A DNA stretch of 15,707 bases from NCBI GenBank assembly GCA_018257865.1, contig JAEUBA010000256.1, positions 1 to 15,707 on the forward strand, in the 5' to 3' direction. A model generated the notes under the pieces. The model ran no database searches. It was not told the origin of the DNA and saw only the letters and a list, made by a program, of their open reading frames with translations. This document shows positions 1 to 7,860 of the stretch, in pieces (position 1 is the stretch's first letter; every line of letters begins with the position of its first letter). The translations under genes and the position numbers were made by a program. The DNA is from Stereocaulon alpinum. Its lineage: Eukaryota > Ascomycota > Lecanoromycetes > Lecanorales > Stereocaulaceae.

Positions 1-955
1 AAGACGCTTATAATAATATAGAATAACTACCTATAGATAGTACTTAGAGTATATAAGGTAATACTAGTCTAAGTCTTAGAAGTAGAAGTAGTTATTATAC
101 CTATCTAAACCTATCTAAACGCCCTAGTTATAAGATATTAGGTACTAAGGGGAGTATACCCCTTAATAATTAAAGGTAACCGCTTAATCTATAGGAGACT
201 ATAGAGAAGGAGAGGAAGGGCGCGCCTAATACGCCTAACCCTATTACTAAAAAAGGAAGAATAGGCCCTATAGGAGCTTAAGGCGAAGAATTAGGATTAA
301 GCGGTAATAGTAATAAGGAGAAAGGTATATTAGTATAAATTAAAAATAGATATTAAAGAGTATTAAGACGTAGGTATCCTAGCTAAAAAGATATAAGGCT
401 AAGTAATAATAAAGTAGATTAAGTAGTAGGAGGTATATAAGAATACTATCCCTAAGTACTCTTATATACCTATATAGAATAAGCTATTATTTAGAGAAAG
501 GTATAACTACTACCTAAAGCTTAGGAAGGTAGAAAGCTTAATAGTAGTCTAACTCTAAAGTAGGAAAAATAGGTTTAACTACTTCCTTTATAAGGCGAAA
601 GTACTAGGGGTCCGCAGTACCTACTATAGTTATAGATAGAAGAATTAGGATATAAAGTATATTCTCCTATACTACCTAAAGCTTAGCGATACTTAAAGGG
701 AGCTTATTAAAGAGGTAGAGACTTATAATATTAGGACTATACTAGTTAAGGTTACTAGTATAAGAGTAGCTATAAGATAGCTAGTTAGGTTAGAATTCTT
801 AATATAATATTAACTTACTAAGGAATAGCTCTCCTAGTCTAAACTCCCTATTAGAGTAGAACTAGTAATAAAAACCCTAAAGATAAAGAAGCCTAAGCGT
901 AAGTAGAAGCTAAAGGCGGCGGAGCTACCGGAGTATTATAGGGTCTATTAGGGTA
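1..955 (+). pseudogene. LINE-A ORF2 C-terminal remnant (end of RT, Cys/His domain)
   Basis: Frame 1 matches the C-terminal third of ORF2 in LINE-B residue for residue apart from substitutions. It opens with the region after the RT thumb (KTL-III-*-NNYL, then RVYKV) and continues through the Cys/His region near 620-690 to the segment RKLPIRVE-like at about 850-865. Many in-frame TAG/TAA codons replace expected Trp or Gln, so no protein can be made. No frameshift is needed to follow the frame. I see no RNase H-like segment between the RT end and the Cys/His region. The true stop codon cannot be placed with confidence. Confidence 0.75.
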
Positions 956-1147
956 ATAGAGATTATTATTACTAGTATTATAAAGCCTAGCGGTAAGGTT
1001 AGATAGGCGGAGTAGAATAATAAGTAAGCTAATAAGCGAAAGTTTTTAGCTAGAAGGGATAACTCTAAAAAGGTTTCTTTCGCGTCTAGAGGGCCTTTAA
1101 CCCCCCTAGATTTCCTAATAATATAAGAGAACACCCTTATTAGTATA
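956..1147 (+). other. LINE-A 3' terminal region
   Basis: This is the LINE 3' terminal region, probably the end of ORF2 and then 3' UTR. It is conserved in LINE-B at 1198-1389. The complementary strand happens to be open for 69 codons in both copies; I treat that as a shadow. The segment ends at the LINE-B insertion point. Confidence 0.5.
1134..1147. repeat. 14-bp target-site duplication, left copy
   Basis: CCCTTATTAGTATA occurs here and in direct orientation at 6569-6582, exactly flanking LINE-B. The sequence is native to the 3' end of the LINE family: its complement is at 1198-1211 inside LINE-B. The target was therefore another copy of the same element. A duplication of this length is typical of target-primed reverse transcription. 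Confidence 0.85.
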
Positions 1148-1170
1148 TTGATTGATTGATTGATTGATTG
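1147..1170 (-). repeat. LINE-B 3' tail, (CAAT)6 in sense
   Basis: Six perfect ATTG units lie on the + strand, which read as a CAAT/AATC tandem tail on the LINE sense strand, directly at the insertion junction. Many non-LTR elements end in a short tandem repeat rather than poly(A). The units keep all their TpG dinucleotides, so this tail escaped RIP. The equivalent tail of LINE-A at 6607-6622 has become (AATT)4. Confidence 0.8.
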
Positions 1171-1340
1171 ATTTATACGCCTATTCTAGTATCTATATAT
1201 ACTAATAAGGGTGTTCTCTTACATTATTAGGAAATCTAGGGGGGTTGAAGGCCCTCTAGACGCGAAAGAAACCTTTCTAGAGTCGCCCCTTCTAGCTAAA
1301 AACTTTCGCTTATTAGCTTACTTATCGTTCTGCTCCGCCT
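1171..1340 (-). other. LINE-B 3' UTR
   Basis: This is the non-coding end of the element between the last plausible ORF2 codons and the tandem tail. The outer part, 1171-1211, is the reverse complement of 6569-6609, because LINE-A carries the same family 3' end there. The ORF2 stop is not certain, so the inner boundary is approximate. Confidence 0.55.
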
Positions 1341-4300
1341 ATCCGACCTCACCGCTAGGCTCTATAACACCGGTAATAATAATCTCTGTTACCCTAATAG
1401 GCCCTATAATACTCCGGTAGCTCCGCCGCCTTTAGCTTCTACTTACGCTTAGGCTTCTTTGTCTTTAGGGTTTTTATTGCCGGTTCTACTCTAATAGGGA
1501 GTTTAGACTGGGAGAGCTATTCCCTAGTAAGTTAATACTGCGTTAGGAATCCTAACCTAACTAGCTATCTCGCAGCTGCTCTTATACCGGTGACCTTAGC
1601 TAGTATAGTCCTAATATTATAAGTCTCTACCTCTTTAATAAGCTCCCTTCGAGTGTTGCTAAGCTCTAGGCAGTATAGGAGAATATACTTTATATCCTAA
1701 TTCCTCTATCTATAACTACAGCGGGTACTACGGACCCTTAGCACCCTCGCCTTATAAAGGAAGTGGTTAAACCTATTCTTCCTACTTTAGAGTTAGACTA
1801 CTATCAAGCTTTCTGCCTTCCTAAGCTTTAGGTGGTAGTTATACCTTTCTCCGAATAACGGTTTATTCTATACGGGTGTGCGAGAGTGCTTAGGGATAGT
1901 ATCCTTATATACCTCCTACCGCTTAATCTACTTCGCTATTACCTAGCCTTATATTTTCTTAGCTAGGACGCCTACGTCTTGATACTCCTCGACATCCGTT
2001 TTTAGGTTATACTAATATACCTTCCTCCTTATCGCCGTTACCGCTTAATCCTAATCCTTCGCCTTAAGCTCCTGCAGGGCCTATTCTTCCTTTTCTAGTA
2101 ATAGGGTTAGGCGTGTTAGGCGCGCCCTTCCTCTCCTTCCCCGCAGTCTCCTATGGATTAAGCGGTTACCTTCGATTATTAAGGGGTATACTCCCCTCAG
2201 TACTTAGTATCTTATAACTAGGGCGTCTAGATAGGTTTAGATAGGTATAATAACTACTTCCGCTTCTAGGACCTAGACCGGTGTTACCTTATATACTCTA
2301 AGCACTATCCGTAGGTAGTTATTCTATATTATCGCGAGCGTCTTAACGTGCTTTTCTACAGCTCCCCGCCCCCCGGTGGGGGTATACTATATCGGAGCGG
2401 CGAATATAAGTATAGGCCTTACTGCTATACTATATACCTTCCTATACTTCTTAAACGTAGCTCCCTAAGTTAATTCTGCTAGGCACTTAATCGCCTAGGC
2501 TTAAGTAGCGGCCTTTACCTTCACCTACGCTATATATAGGCCCTAGCGGAGTTTAGTGTTAATATATAGCCCTAGGACCCTAATACTCGCTTCCGGCTTA
2601 ACCTCTATATTACTAAATTATACCGTCTCCTTTATATTAAACCTTTTAGGGGTGCGTAATAGATATACTAGTTCGTACTTCTAGGGCGCGAACGTCGCCC
2701 TGTATATTTTCGCCTACGTTTGGCAGAGCTTATAGGCCTGTTCTAGCCACCTGCAGTTCGTTTCCGTTATCTTGCTATATACCAGCAGGTGCACGTTATC
2801 TACGAATCCTCCTACCTATACTGGGATCTTTACCTTTGAGTATACTTCAATTAGTAGCGCATTAAAGAAGAGGAATAGGATTAGTGATATTAGTAATCCT
2901 TACGGGATCCCCGTTTCTACCGCCTTAACTAGACTAGTCCTACCCCCTAGGGTTATTAATATCGCTCTGTCCTTAAGGAAGCTCGCAGTCTACTAGATAA
3001 TCCCCTTAGGGATTCCTTTTATCCTTAAGTTATAGAGCAGCCTTTTATAGGATATATTATCGAATACTCCTACTATATCTAGTAATAGTAAACTCGCTAC
3101 GTTATCCTTACCTTAGTTCTATATCATATAGATCGAGTCTGTAATAGTCTCTAGGGCTATTTCTACTAAACGTCTCTTCCTACCTCCTATCTAGTGTTCT
3201 AGGAGTAGGTGATTTGCTTCAGCTGTTCTACTGAGTCGTTTTGCTATTACTGTCTCTAATACTTTCCTGAGTGTGTCTAGTAGTATAATAGGTTGATAGG
3301 CCTTAGGCTTAGAGTAATTAGTCTTCTTCGGCTTCTTCAGTATTACTGTATTCGCTTCGCAGAACTTCTTTAGGTGGTATCTACGATCTAGGCACGCTTG
3401 AAATACCCTTTGAAAGGTCTCCCCTATTTCTGTATACACCGCTCTTAGGAACCTATTCGGGATCCCTAAAATCCCTAGGGCCTTATCCGCTACTGGGTGC
3501 TAGATCGTATCCCTTACCTCCTTTGCGGTAATCTCGCTGTCTATTGCAATAGGCTTTAGGTAATTAGCCCCCTTAATATCCGTTAGGTCCGCTAGGGGTA
3601 GGGGCGGGAAGAGGACCCTCCTTAAGGCCTCTACCTTCCCTTCGAAGTCTGTCGCTTTATTCCCGTTCCCGTCTTTAATAGCTGGGAATTATGGTAGCTC
3701 TTTAGGGCGTATACTCCTCTCCCTTCCCTACTTAGCGAGTTACTATACTCCTCCTAGCCTTAGTGATACTCTATAGACCCCCTCTCAGAAAGCTATTATC
3801 CTAGTCTTTCGTAGGATAGTAACCTTTTTCCTTTTAGTCTAGCGGAGAGCCTCCTTAGTCTGTATATTTCTGCTGTAGCGGTAGGCCTTAAGCGCTGCCC
3901 GTAACGCCTTAGTAACTCTTATATACGCCCCGTTCCAGTATGGTTTAGCTCCGGCGTAGGGTTCCTTAAATAAGATAGTATTCTCTACTACCTCCTATAG
4001 CGCAGCTATAAGCTTATTAATATATAGGTCGATCGCTTCCTCTAAGTCTAATAAGTATCTGCCTATAACCCTATTTAGGATCCTTGTGTGTTTCCGGATC
4101 TCCTCGCCGGTCGCCTCCGTCTCTATCCTTTTCTAGGCTCTCTTCTAGTATACCCGGCGCTCGCTCTAGGTCTATTCTAGCTCCGTTATAATTAGTATAT
4201 AATCCGACCCTATATCGAGGTCTTCTCTTACTCCGCACTTCGCTATCGTATTATGCGCGCCTTCGGTTAGGAATATAAGGTCGATAGCGCTCTCTAAGCC

Positions 4301-4909
4301 CCTACTTTACTATATAACCGACTTCTCCGGTAGTCTAAGGACTATCCCCTTCTCTCCTACTACTTCCAGCAGCCTATCTGCTATTATATAGTATATAGCT
4401 CGTCCTGGGTTGTTCTATTAGGGGTGGTGTAGGTTGAAATCCCCTACTATAATATATTCGCCTTCGCTTTCCAAGGCCTCCTTTAGCCTTAGGATAGTTA
4501 TAGGGCTGTCCACCGATATATAGCTCACCGGCGAAGGGTTGTAGACGTTATATACCTATACCCTCTCTACTATCAGCTCCTCAGTGTTTTCGTCCTCAGT
4601 GTCAGCGTTATTTTAGGTTCTCTTAGTCTAGATCTATAATAAGTATAAGTCGCCCTCCCGGTACTCTACCCCCCAGTCGTTAGGATCTATCCTTTTATTT
4701 ACGTAGAAGTACGTTCTAGCCTCTAGGTCTCCCCCGTAGGCTAGGTGGAACCTGCTTATACTCGTATTATATAAGGTTCTATTCATCAGGTTGCGTGCCG
4801 GCTCTTAAATCGCCAACACGTCTATATCTTTTATATCTTTATTTTTAAGAAGTGGTACTATCACCGTATCCTTCTTCCTCTATATATTATACTGCAGTAT
4901 TTTCAGGTA
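1341..4909 (-). pseudogene. LINE-B ORF2: APE endonuclease plus reverse transcriptase, broken by stops
   Basis: One reading frame runs through the whole gene without a frameshift. The endonuclease starts near 4909 with an LQYN motif. The AIQEP motif (about 4799-4812) has its Gln changed to a stop. GDFNLHHP is intact at 4421-4444, and the SDH motif has become SDY near 4200. In the RT, an uninterrupted 82-codon stretch at 3191-3439 includes KPKAYQPI. LLLLDIVGVFDN lies at about 3055-3092, the GIPQG motif (about 2899-2920) has Gln changed to a stop, and FADD is FVDN at 2795-2806, losing the second catalytic Asp. The C-terminal Cys/His motif at about 1664-1722 keeps Cys at 1718-1720 and 1670-1672, but its His is Tyr at 1685-1687. 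In an active copy this protein would nick the target and copy the RNA. Both ends of the ORF are approximate. Confidence 0.85.
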
Positions 4910-5073
4910 GGGTATATTCCTTATTAGGTAAGGGCCGCTTAGACGTTCTCCTATATTTAGGTAGTCTTAGCAGTCTTTACTACTCCTAAAGTCTGCTTAA
5001 GGGTATTCGTTAGACTAATCCTCTCTATAGATAGGGGCTGTTACCCTTATTCCGCTTTAGAGAGGGTTATTAG

Positions 5074-6567
5074 TTATCCCCTCTTCGCTACCTCCCTAGT
5101 TCCTTTCTAGGGCTTGTCTATTATATCCTCTAAGGCCTTCCTCTTCCCTTTAGAGATTACTTTACGCTACCCTTCTAAGCTAGTCCTTCCTAGTATCGCC
5201 GGCGTAGGCCCTACTAAGTGTTACTTTAGAGTCTCTTTAAAGTATTTCGGCTTACATTTAATTCTCTACCTAGCCTTAGTATTCTCCTTCTATTAGATTA
5301 AGTAGGTTTTGCTCTATACTAGGTGCTCCCCCTTATACACTACGCACTTAGGCTTGCTGCCAGCTCTTTCTATATAATTATCAGTTATATAGTTTTAGGC
5401 GTATATCCTACAGCGGGTGGGGTATTTATACGCCTTAGTAATATATCCGTACCTATAGTAGTTAAAGCACTGCTTAGGGGCGGCTTCTCTCTCCTAGCGA
5501 TCGCAGAAGAGGAGGCTATTCTCTACTACTATCCCCTCTATGATAAGCCGGTTCGCCGCCTCCGGGCTCGGGACCTCGATTATTAGTATAGAGAATCTCT
5601 TCTCCCTCCTAAGTATATCTAGCTTCGACGTAAATATAGGCTATTCAGCCTTTATTATCTCTAACTCTAGGTAGAGTTTCCTATTATCTTTCCTTAGGGT
5701 TTTAAAGATCCCCTATTAGTCCTTTATATCTATTATCTTTTCTACTCTATAGATCGCTACTATCACTATCTTCCAGAGGACTCTTACTAACCTATAGAGT
5801 CTCCTTACCTACCCGTTATCCTTCTCTAACTCCTCCCTAGCCTTTACTAAGGCTATTTAGAGAATAATATCCCCCCCTATAGTCCTCCTTACTGCGATAA
5901 TCTCCCCAGCTACTCCCCCTGCTCCCCTAAATATTTATACTAGTTAGGGAAGAGTTGCTGTAGCTATCTATATCTTTTCGCTGGTATTATTAATCCTAAC
6001 TGTTACCTGCTTCGCTTTCTTAATATCTTCTGCCTTAGGTGTAGCTGGGTAGATAGTATTTTAGCCCCTTTAGGCTGTGCGGGCTATATCCGCCCAGCTG
6101 TTATTTACCCTTCTAGTTAGGTAGTCTTCACGCGTTAGTTAGCTACGGTACTCCTTCGCAGTATATCTTTTAGCGGTATTCTCCTATATATACTCCGTAA
6201 TCCTTTCTACTATATTCTGGAAGAAGCCCTATACGATCTTGTTTATATTTACCTATAGCGTCCCCCAGACCTTCTCCGTAAACTCTAGCAGCGCCTGTTC
6301 CGTAGCCTTTATATACTATATTCTTTCTTTAATTCTTTCCCTGCCTTAAGGGCCCTATAGATCTTTAGTAGGTTTCTACTATTATCGCTATTACCCCGTT
6401 ATCGCGTCGGGACGCGTTCCTTATCTACCTTTACTACTAACACCTCCCTTCTCTCCTCCCCCCCTATCTCGTATTATTTTGCTGGGTTCGTAACCTAGTG
6501 TGATCGCTCGTCTGGCCTAGTAGGCCTACTCGCCCGTCGTGCTCGTTGTCGTCGCTATCAGATCCAT
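5074..6567 (-). pseudogene. LINE-B ORF1: gag-like protein with three zinc knuckles, broken by stops
   Basis: The start ATG lies at 6567-6565, one base inside the element's 5' end, and begins MDLIATTTSTTGE. The same frame reaches three CCHC-type knuckles without a frameshift. Knuckle 1 (5428-5469) reads CFNYYRYGYITKAY, knuckle 2 (5374-5412) starts CRIY, and knuckle 3 (5302-5346) is CVVYKGEH followed by a late Tyr. Several expected Cys and His positions are Tyr, as C-to-T change of TGC and CAC would give. About 498 codons lie between the ATG and the TAA at 5074-5076, but that TAA may be a mutated Gln codon, since the frame stays plausible almost to the endonuclease start. ORF1 proteins of this type bind element RNA. 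Internal TAG/TAA codons show it is dead. Confidence 0.8.
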
Positions 6568-6568
6568 C

Positions 6569-6582
6569 CCCTTATTAGTATA
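6569..6582. repeat. 14-bp target-site duplication, right copy
   Basis: This is a direct repeat of 1134-1147 that borders the 5' end of LINE-B. It is followed at once by the missing 3' end of LINE-A, which confirms that LINE-B inserted into LINE-A. Confidence 0.85.
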
Positions 6583-6621
6583 TATAGATACTAGAATAGG
6601 CGTATAAATTAATTAATTAAT
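6569..6621 (+). mobile_element. LINE-A: 3' terminus resumed after LINE-B
   Basis: This short piece completes LINE-A. It is the reverse complement of the LINE-B 3' end at 1171-1211 and then runs into a tandem tail. Together with 1-1147 it forms one contiguous element once LINE-B and one copy of the 14-bp duplication are removed. It abuts a Gypsy fragment at about 6622, which is the insertion point of LINE-A in older DNA. The boundary is uncertain by one or two bases because both sides share TTAA-like sequence. Confidence 0.8.
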
Positions 6622-6622
6622 T
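6607..6622 (+). repeat. LINE-A 3' tail, (AATT)4
   Basis: Four AATT units follow GGCGTATA. At the same place LINE-B has AATC units. Change of each CpA to TpA turns AATC repeats into AATT, so this is read as the RIP-altered form of the same tail. Confidence 0.7.
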
Positions 6623-6944
6623 AAGGAGAATAAAGCCTTTATAAAGCTTTCTCGCCTACGGAAATAAATTTAAAGGATTAAGGTAGACTAAGTAAAGATA
6701 GTTTAATAAGAGGTAAGAAATATTAAGTTCCTTAAAAAAGAGGAGGAGAGAGAGAAGGAAGCTACTACTTCTAAAGTCCTAAATAACCTCCTATCCTTTA
6801 ATATAGGTAAGATTAACTTTTTTAAGTAGGACCCCCTAACTACGGATTTTACTTTTAGAATTACTTTAGCTTTTTAAGGTAATTAAGCGTAGATAATAAT
6901 TCCTATATATTCTTTAACTAGTTATAGTTTAACTACTTTATTAG
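6622..6944 (-). mobile_element. Gypsy-0: fragment with chromodomain tail and downstream region
   Basis: This 323-bp stretch matches 7612-7934 of Gypsy-2 and the equivalent part of Gypsy-1. On the - strand it begins inside the chromodomain coding sequence (LIK, stop for Trp, LNYN) and runs into the region after pol. It is cut on one side by LINE-A at 6621/6622 and on the other by the 3' LTR end of Gypsy-2 at 6944/6945. It is thus the oldest layer visible here. No function remains. Confidence 0.75.
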
Positions 6945-7302
6945 TATAACGGGGTGGTTTAACTCCTACGGGTAAATTATATAGTATATTAAGTACTAAG
7001 AAGGTAATAGAGATAGATAGTCGTTAAAGTATCTTTAGCTAAGACTCCTCTCTATTATATAAGTTAAATATAAGGAAAGAATTATTCTACTAAAGGAAAA
7101 CCCCTTCCTTATATATTTACCTTTAACTATACTAAGACCTAGTATAATTAGGGTAATCTAGCCCTATATCTACTATATTATACTATAATCTACCTAATAT
7201 ACCTTAGATTACTTATATTACTTAGTCCTATTCTAAGTGTCCTTTACTTACTAACCCTATTACGTGCCTTACCTATAACCTTACGGGGTTACCCGTAATA
7301 TA
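6945..7302 (-). repeat. Gypsy-2 3' LTR, inner edge tentative
   Basis: The outer edge at 6945 is firm, since it is the point where similarity to Gypsy-1 ends. The inner edge is a guess. On the sense strand a purine-rich stretch ending AAATAAGGGGAT (7303-7314) precedes TATATTACGGG, which could be a mutated TG start. No 5' LTR lies in the window to settle it. Similarity to Gypsy-1 continues past this point in any case because both copies share the post-pol region. Confidence 0.4.
7277..7298. repeat. 20-bp indel with short palindrome, only in Gypsy-2
   Basis: Twenty bases at 7277-7296 are absent from the matching place in Gypsy-1 (around 9355). They form most of a perfect inverted repeat, TTACGGG - GTTA - CCCGTAA, at 7281-7298. 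The arm resembles the LTR terminus AACGGGG. Whether this is an insertion here or a loss in Gypsy-1 cannot be told from two copies. Confidence 0.6.
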
Positions 7303-7860
7303 ATCCCCTTATTTAGTTATTTTCGTCCCGAAAGTAACTTAATAACCTAAGTATTCCTTCCTTATACTAAGGATTAAGAAACTAATAAACTCCCTTACTT
7401 AGTATTATTAATAGTTAGTCCTAAAACTTAGAATAGCTTCCTTATTAAAATACTTCTATTCGTAGTATACTAACTTAGGTCTTCTATATTATATAGGGGA
7501 GGTATCCGACTAATATATTAAGTATATTTATAATAGTAATAAGTATAAGCTATCTCTACTTAATATTTCTAAGTAGAAACGGATAGAGGAATAGCGTATA
7601 AAACTATATAGTAAGGAGGATAAAGCTTTCGCGAAGCTTTCTCGCCTATAGAAATAAATCTAAAGGATAGAAGTAGACTAAGCGAAGATAGTCTAATAAG
7701 AGGTAAGAAATATTAAGTTCTTTAAGAAGGAGGAGGAGAAAGAGAAGGAAGTAGCTACTTCTAAAGCTCCTAATAACCCCCTATCCTTTAATATAGGTAA
7801 GATTAACTTTTCTAAGTAGGATCCCCTAATAGCGGGTTTTAATTTTAGAACTATTCTAAC
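7303..7860 (-). other. Gypsy-2 post-pol region without recognisable gene
   Basis: This stretch of about 550 bp lies between the chromodomain remnant and the tentative LTR. It is shared with Gypsy-1 (about 9362-9916) and partly with Gypsy-0. I see no family motif in either strand and many stops in all frames. It is probably 3' UTR, or part of the LTR if the inner LTR edge is placed further in. Confidence 0.5.

Larger units (their letters stand above)
1..1147 (+). mobile_element. LINE-A: 3' part of a Tad1-like LINE, heavily RIP-mutated
   Basis: This is the 3'-terminal 1147 bp of a non-LTR retrotransposon copy in + orientation. It is cut on the left by the window edge and on the right by insertion of LINE-B. 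It aligns as an exact-length inverted copy of 1198-2344: base 1 pairs with 2344 and base 1147 with 1198, with no net gap. Its last bases, CCCTTATTAGTATA, recur at 6569-6582, where the missing 3' end of this element resumes. The stretch has no CpA or TpG in its first 600 bases and very few after that. The Tad1 assignment is inferred from domain order and fungal context, not from a search. Confidence 0.85.
1148..6568 (-). mobile_element. LINE-B: full-length Tad1-like non-LTR retrotransposon
   Basis: This is a 5.4-kb non-LTR retrotransposon on the - strand. Its 5' end is at 6568 and its 3' end is at 1148, with a (CAAT)6 tail. The order is ORF1 with three zinc knuckles, ORF2 with APE endonuclease then RT, a C-terminal Cys/His motif, and a short 3' UTR. 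It is flanked by the 14-bp duplication at 1134-1147 and 6569-6582. It retains many CpA/TpG sites and several intact motifs, unlike LINE-A and LINE-C, which fits a younger insertion with less RIP. Both ORFs are nevertheless interrupted by TAG/TAA codons, so this copy cannot move by itself. Confidence 0.88.

Noticed and set aside
1147..1170. A CRISPR or satellite array at the ATTG repeats
   Set aside because: The unit is 4 bp with no spacers, and its position at the LINE 3' junction makes it the element's tail.
925..1420. Two 69-codon open frames (- strand 925-1134 and + strand 1211-1420) with nearly the same sequence
   Set aside because: They are the same antisense frame in the two inverted LINE 3' ends. 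Both would start with GTG and neither has a known motif. Their similarity follows from the copies being homologous.
2772..2996. A 74-codon + strand open frame
   Set aside because: It lies antisense to the RT catalytic region of LINE-B ORF2, including the FVDN motif, and has no motif of its own.
5114..5586. Open frames of 60 and 87 codons on the + strand
   Set aside because: They are antisense to ORF1 of LINE-B; the second covers the zinc knuckles. RIP-skewed composition readily leaves such shadows.
1170..6610. A DNA transposon with terminal inverted repeats of about 40 bp (1171-1211 and 6569-6609)
   Set aside because: The inverted ends are explained fully by LINE-B inserted backwards near the 3' end of LINE-A, with a 14-bp direct duplication. 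The interior is a LINE, not a transposase gene.
1148..6622. A single LINE with a 5' inversion produced by twin priming
   Set aside because: The inverted part carries its own complete 3' end and tandem tail, which twin priming would not give, and the left flank is a separate LINE copy.
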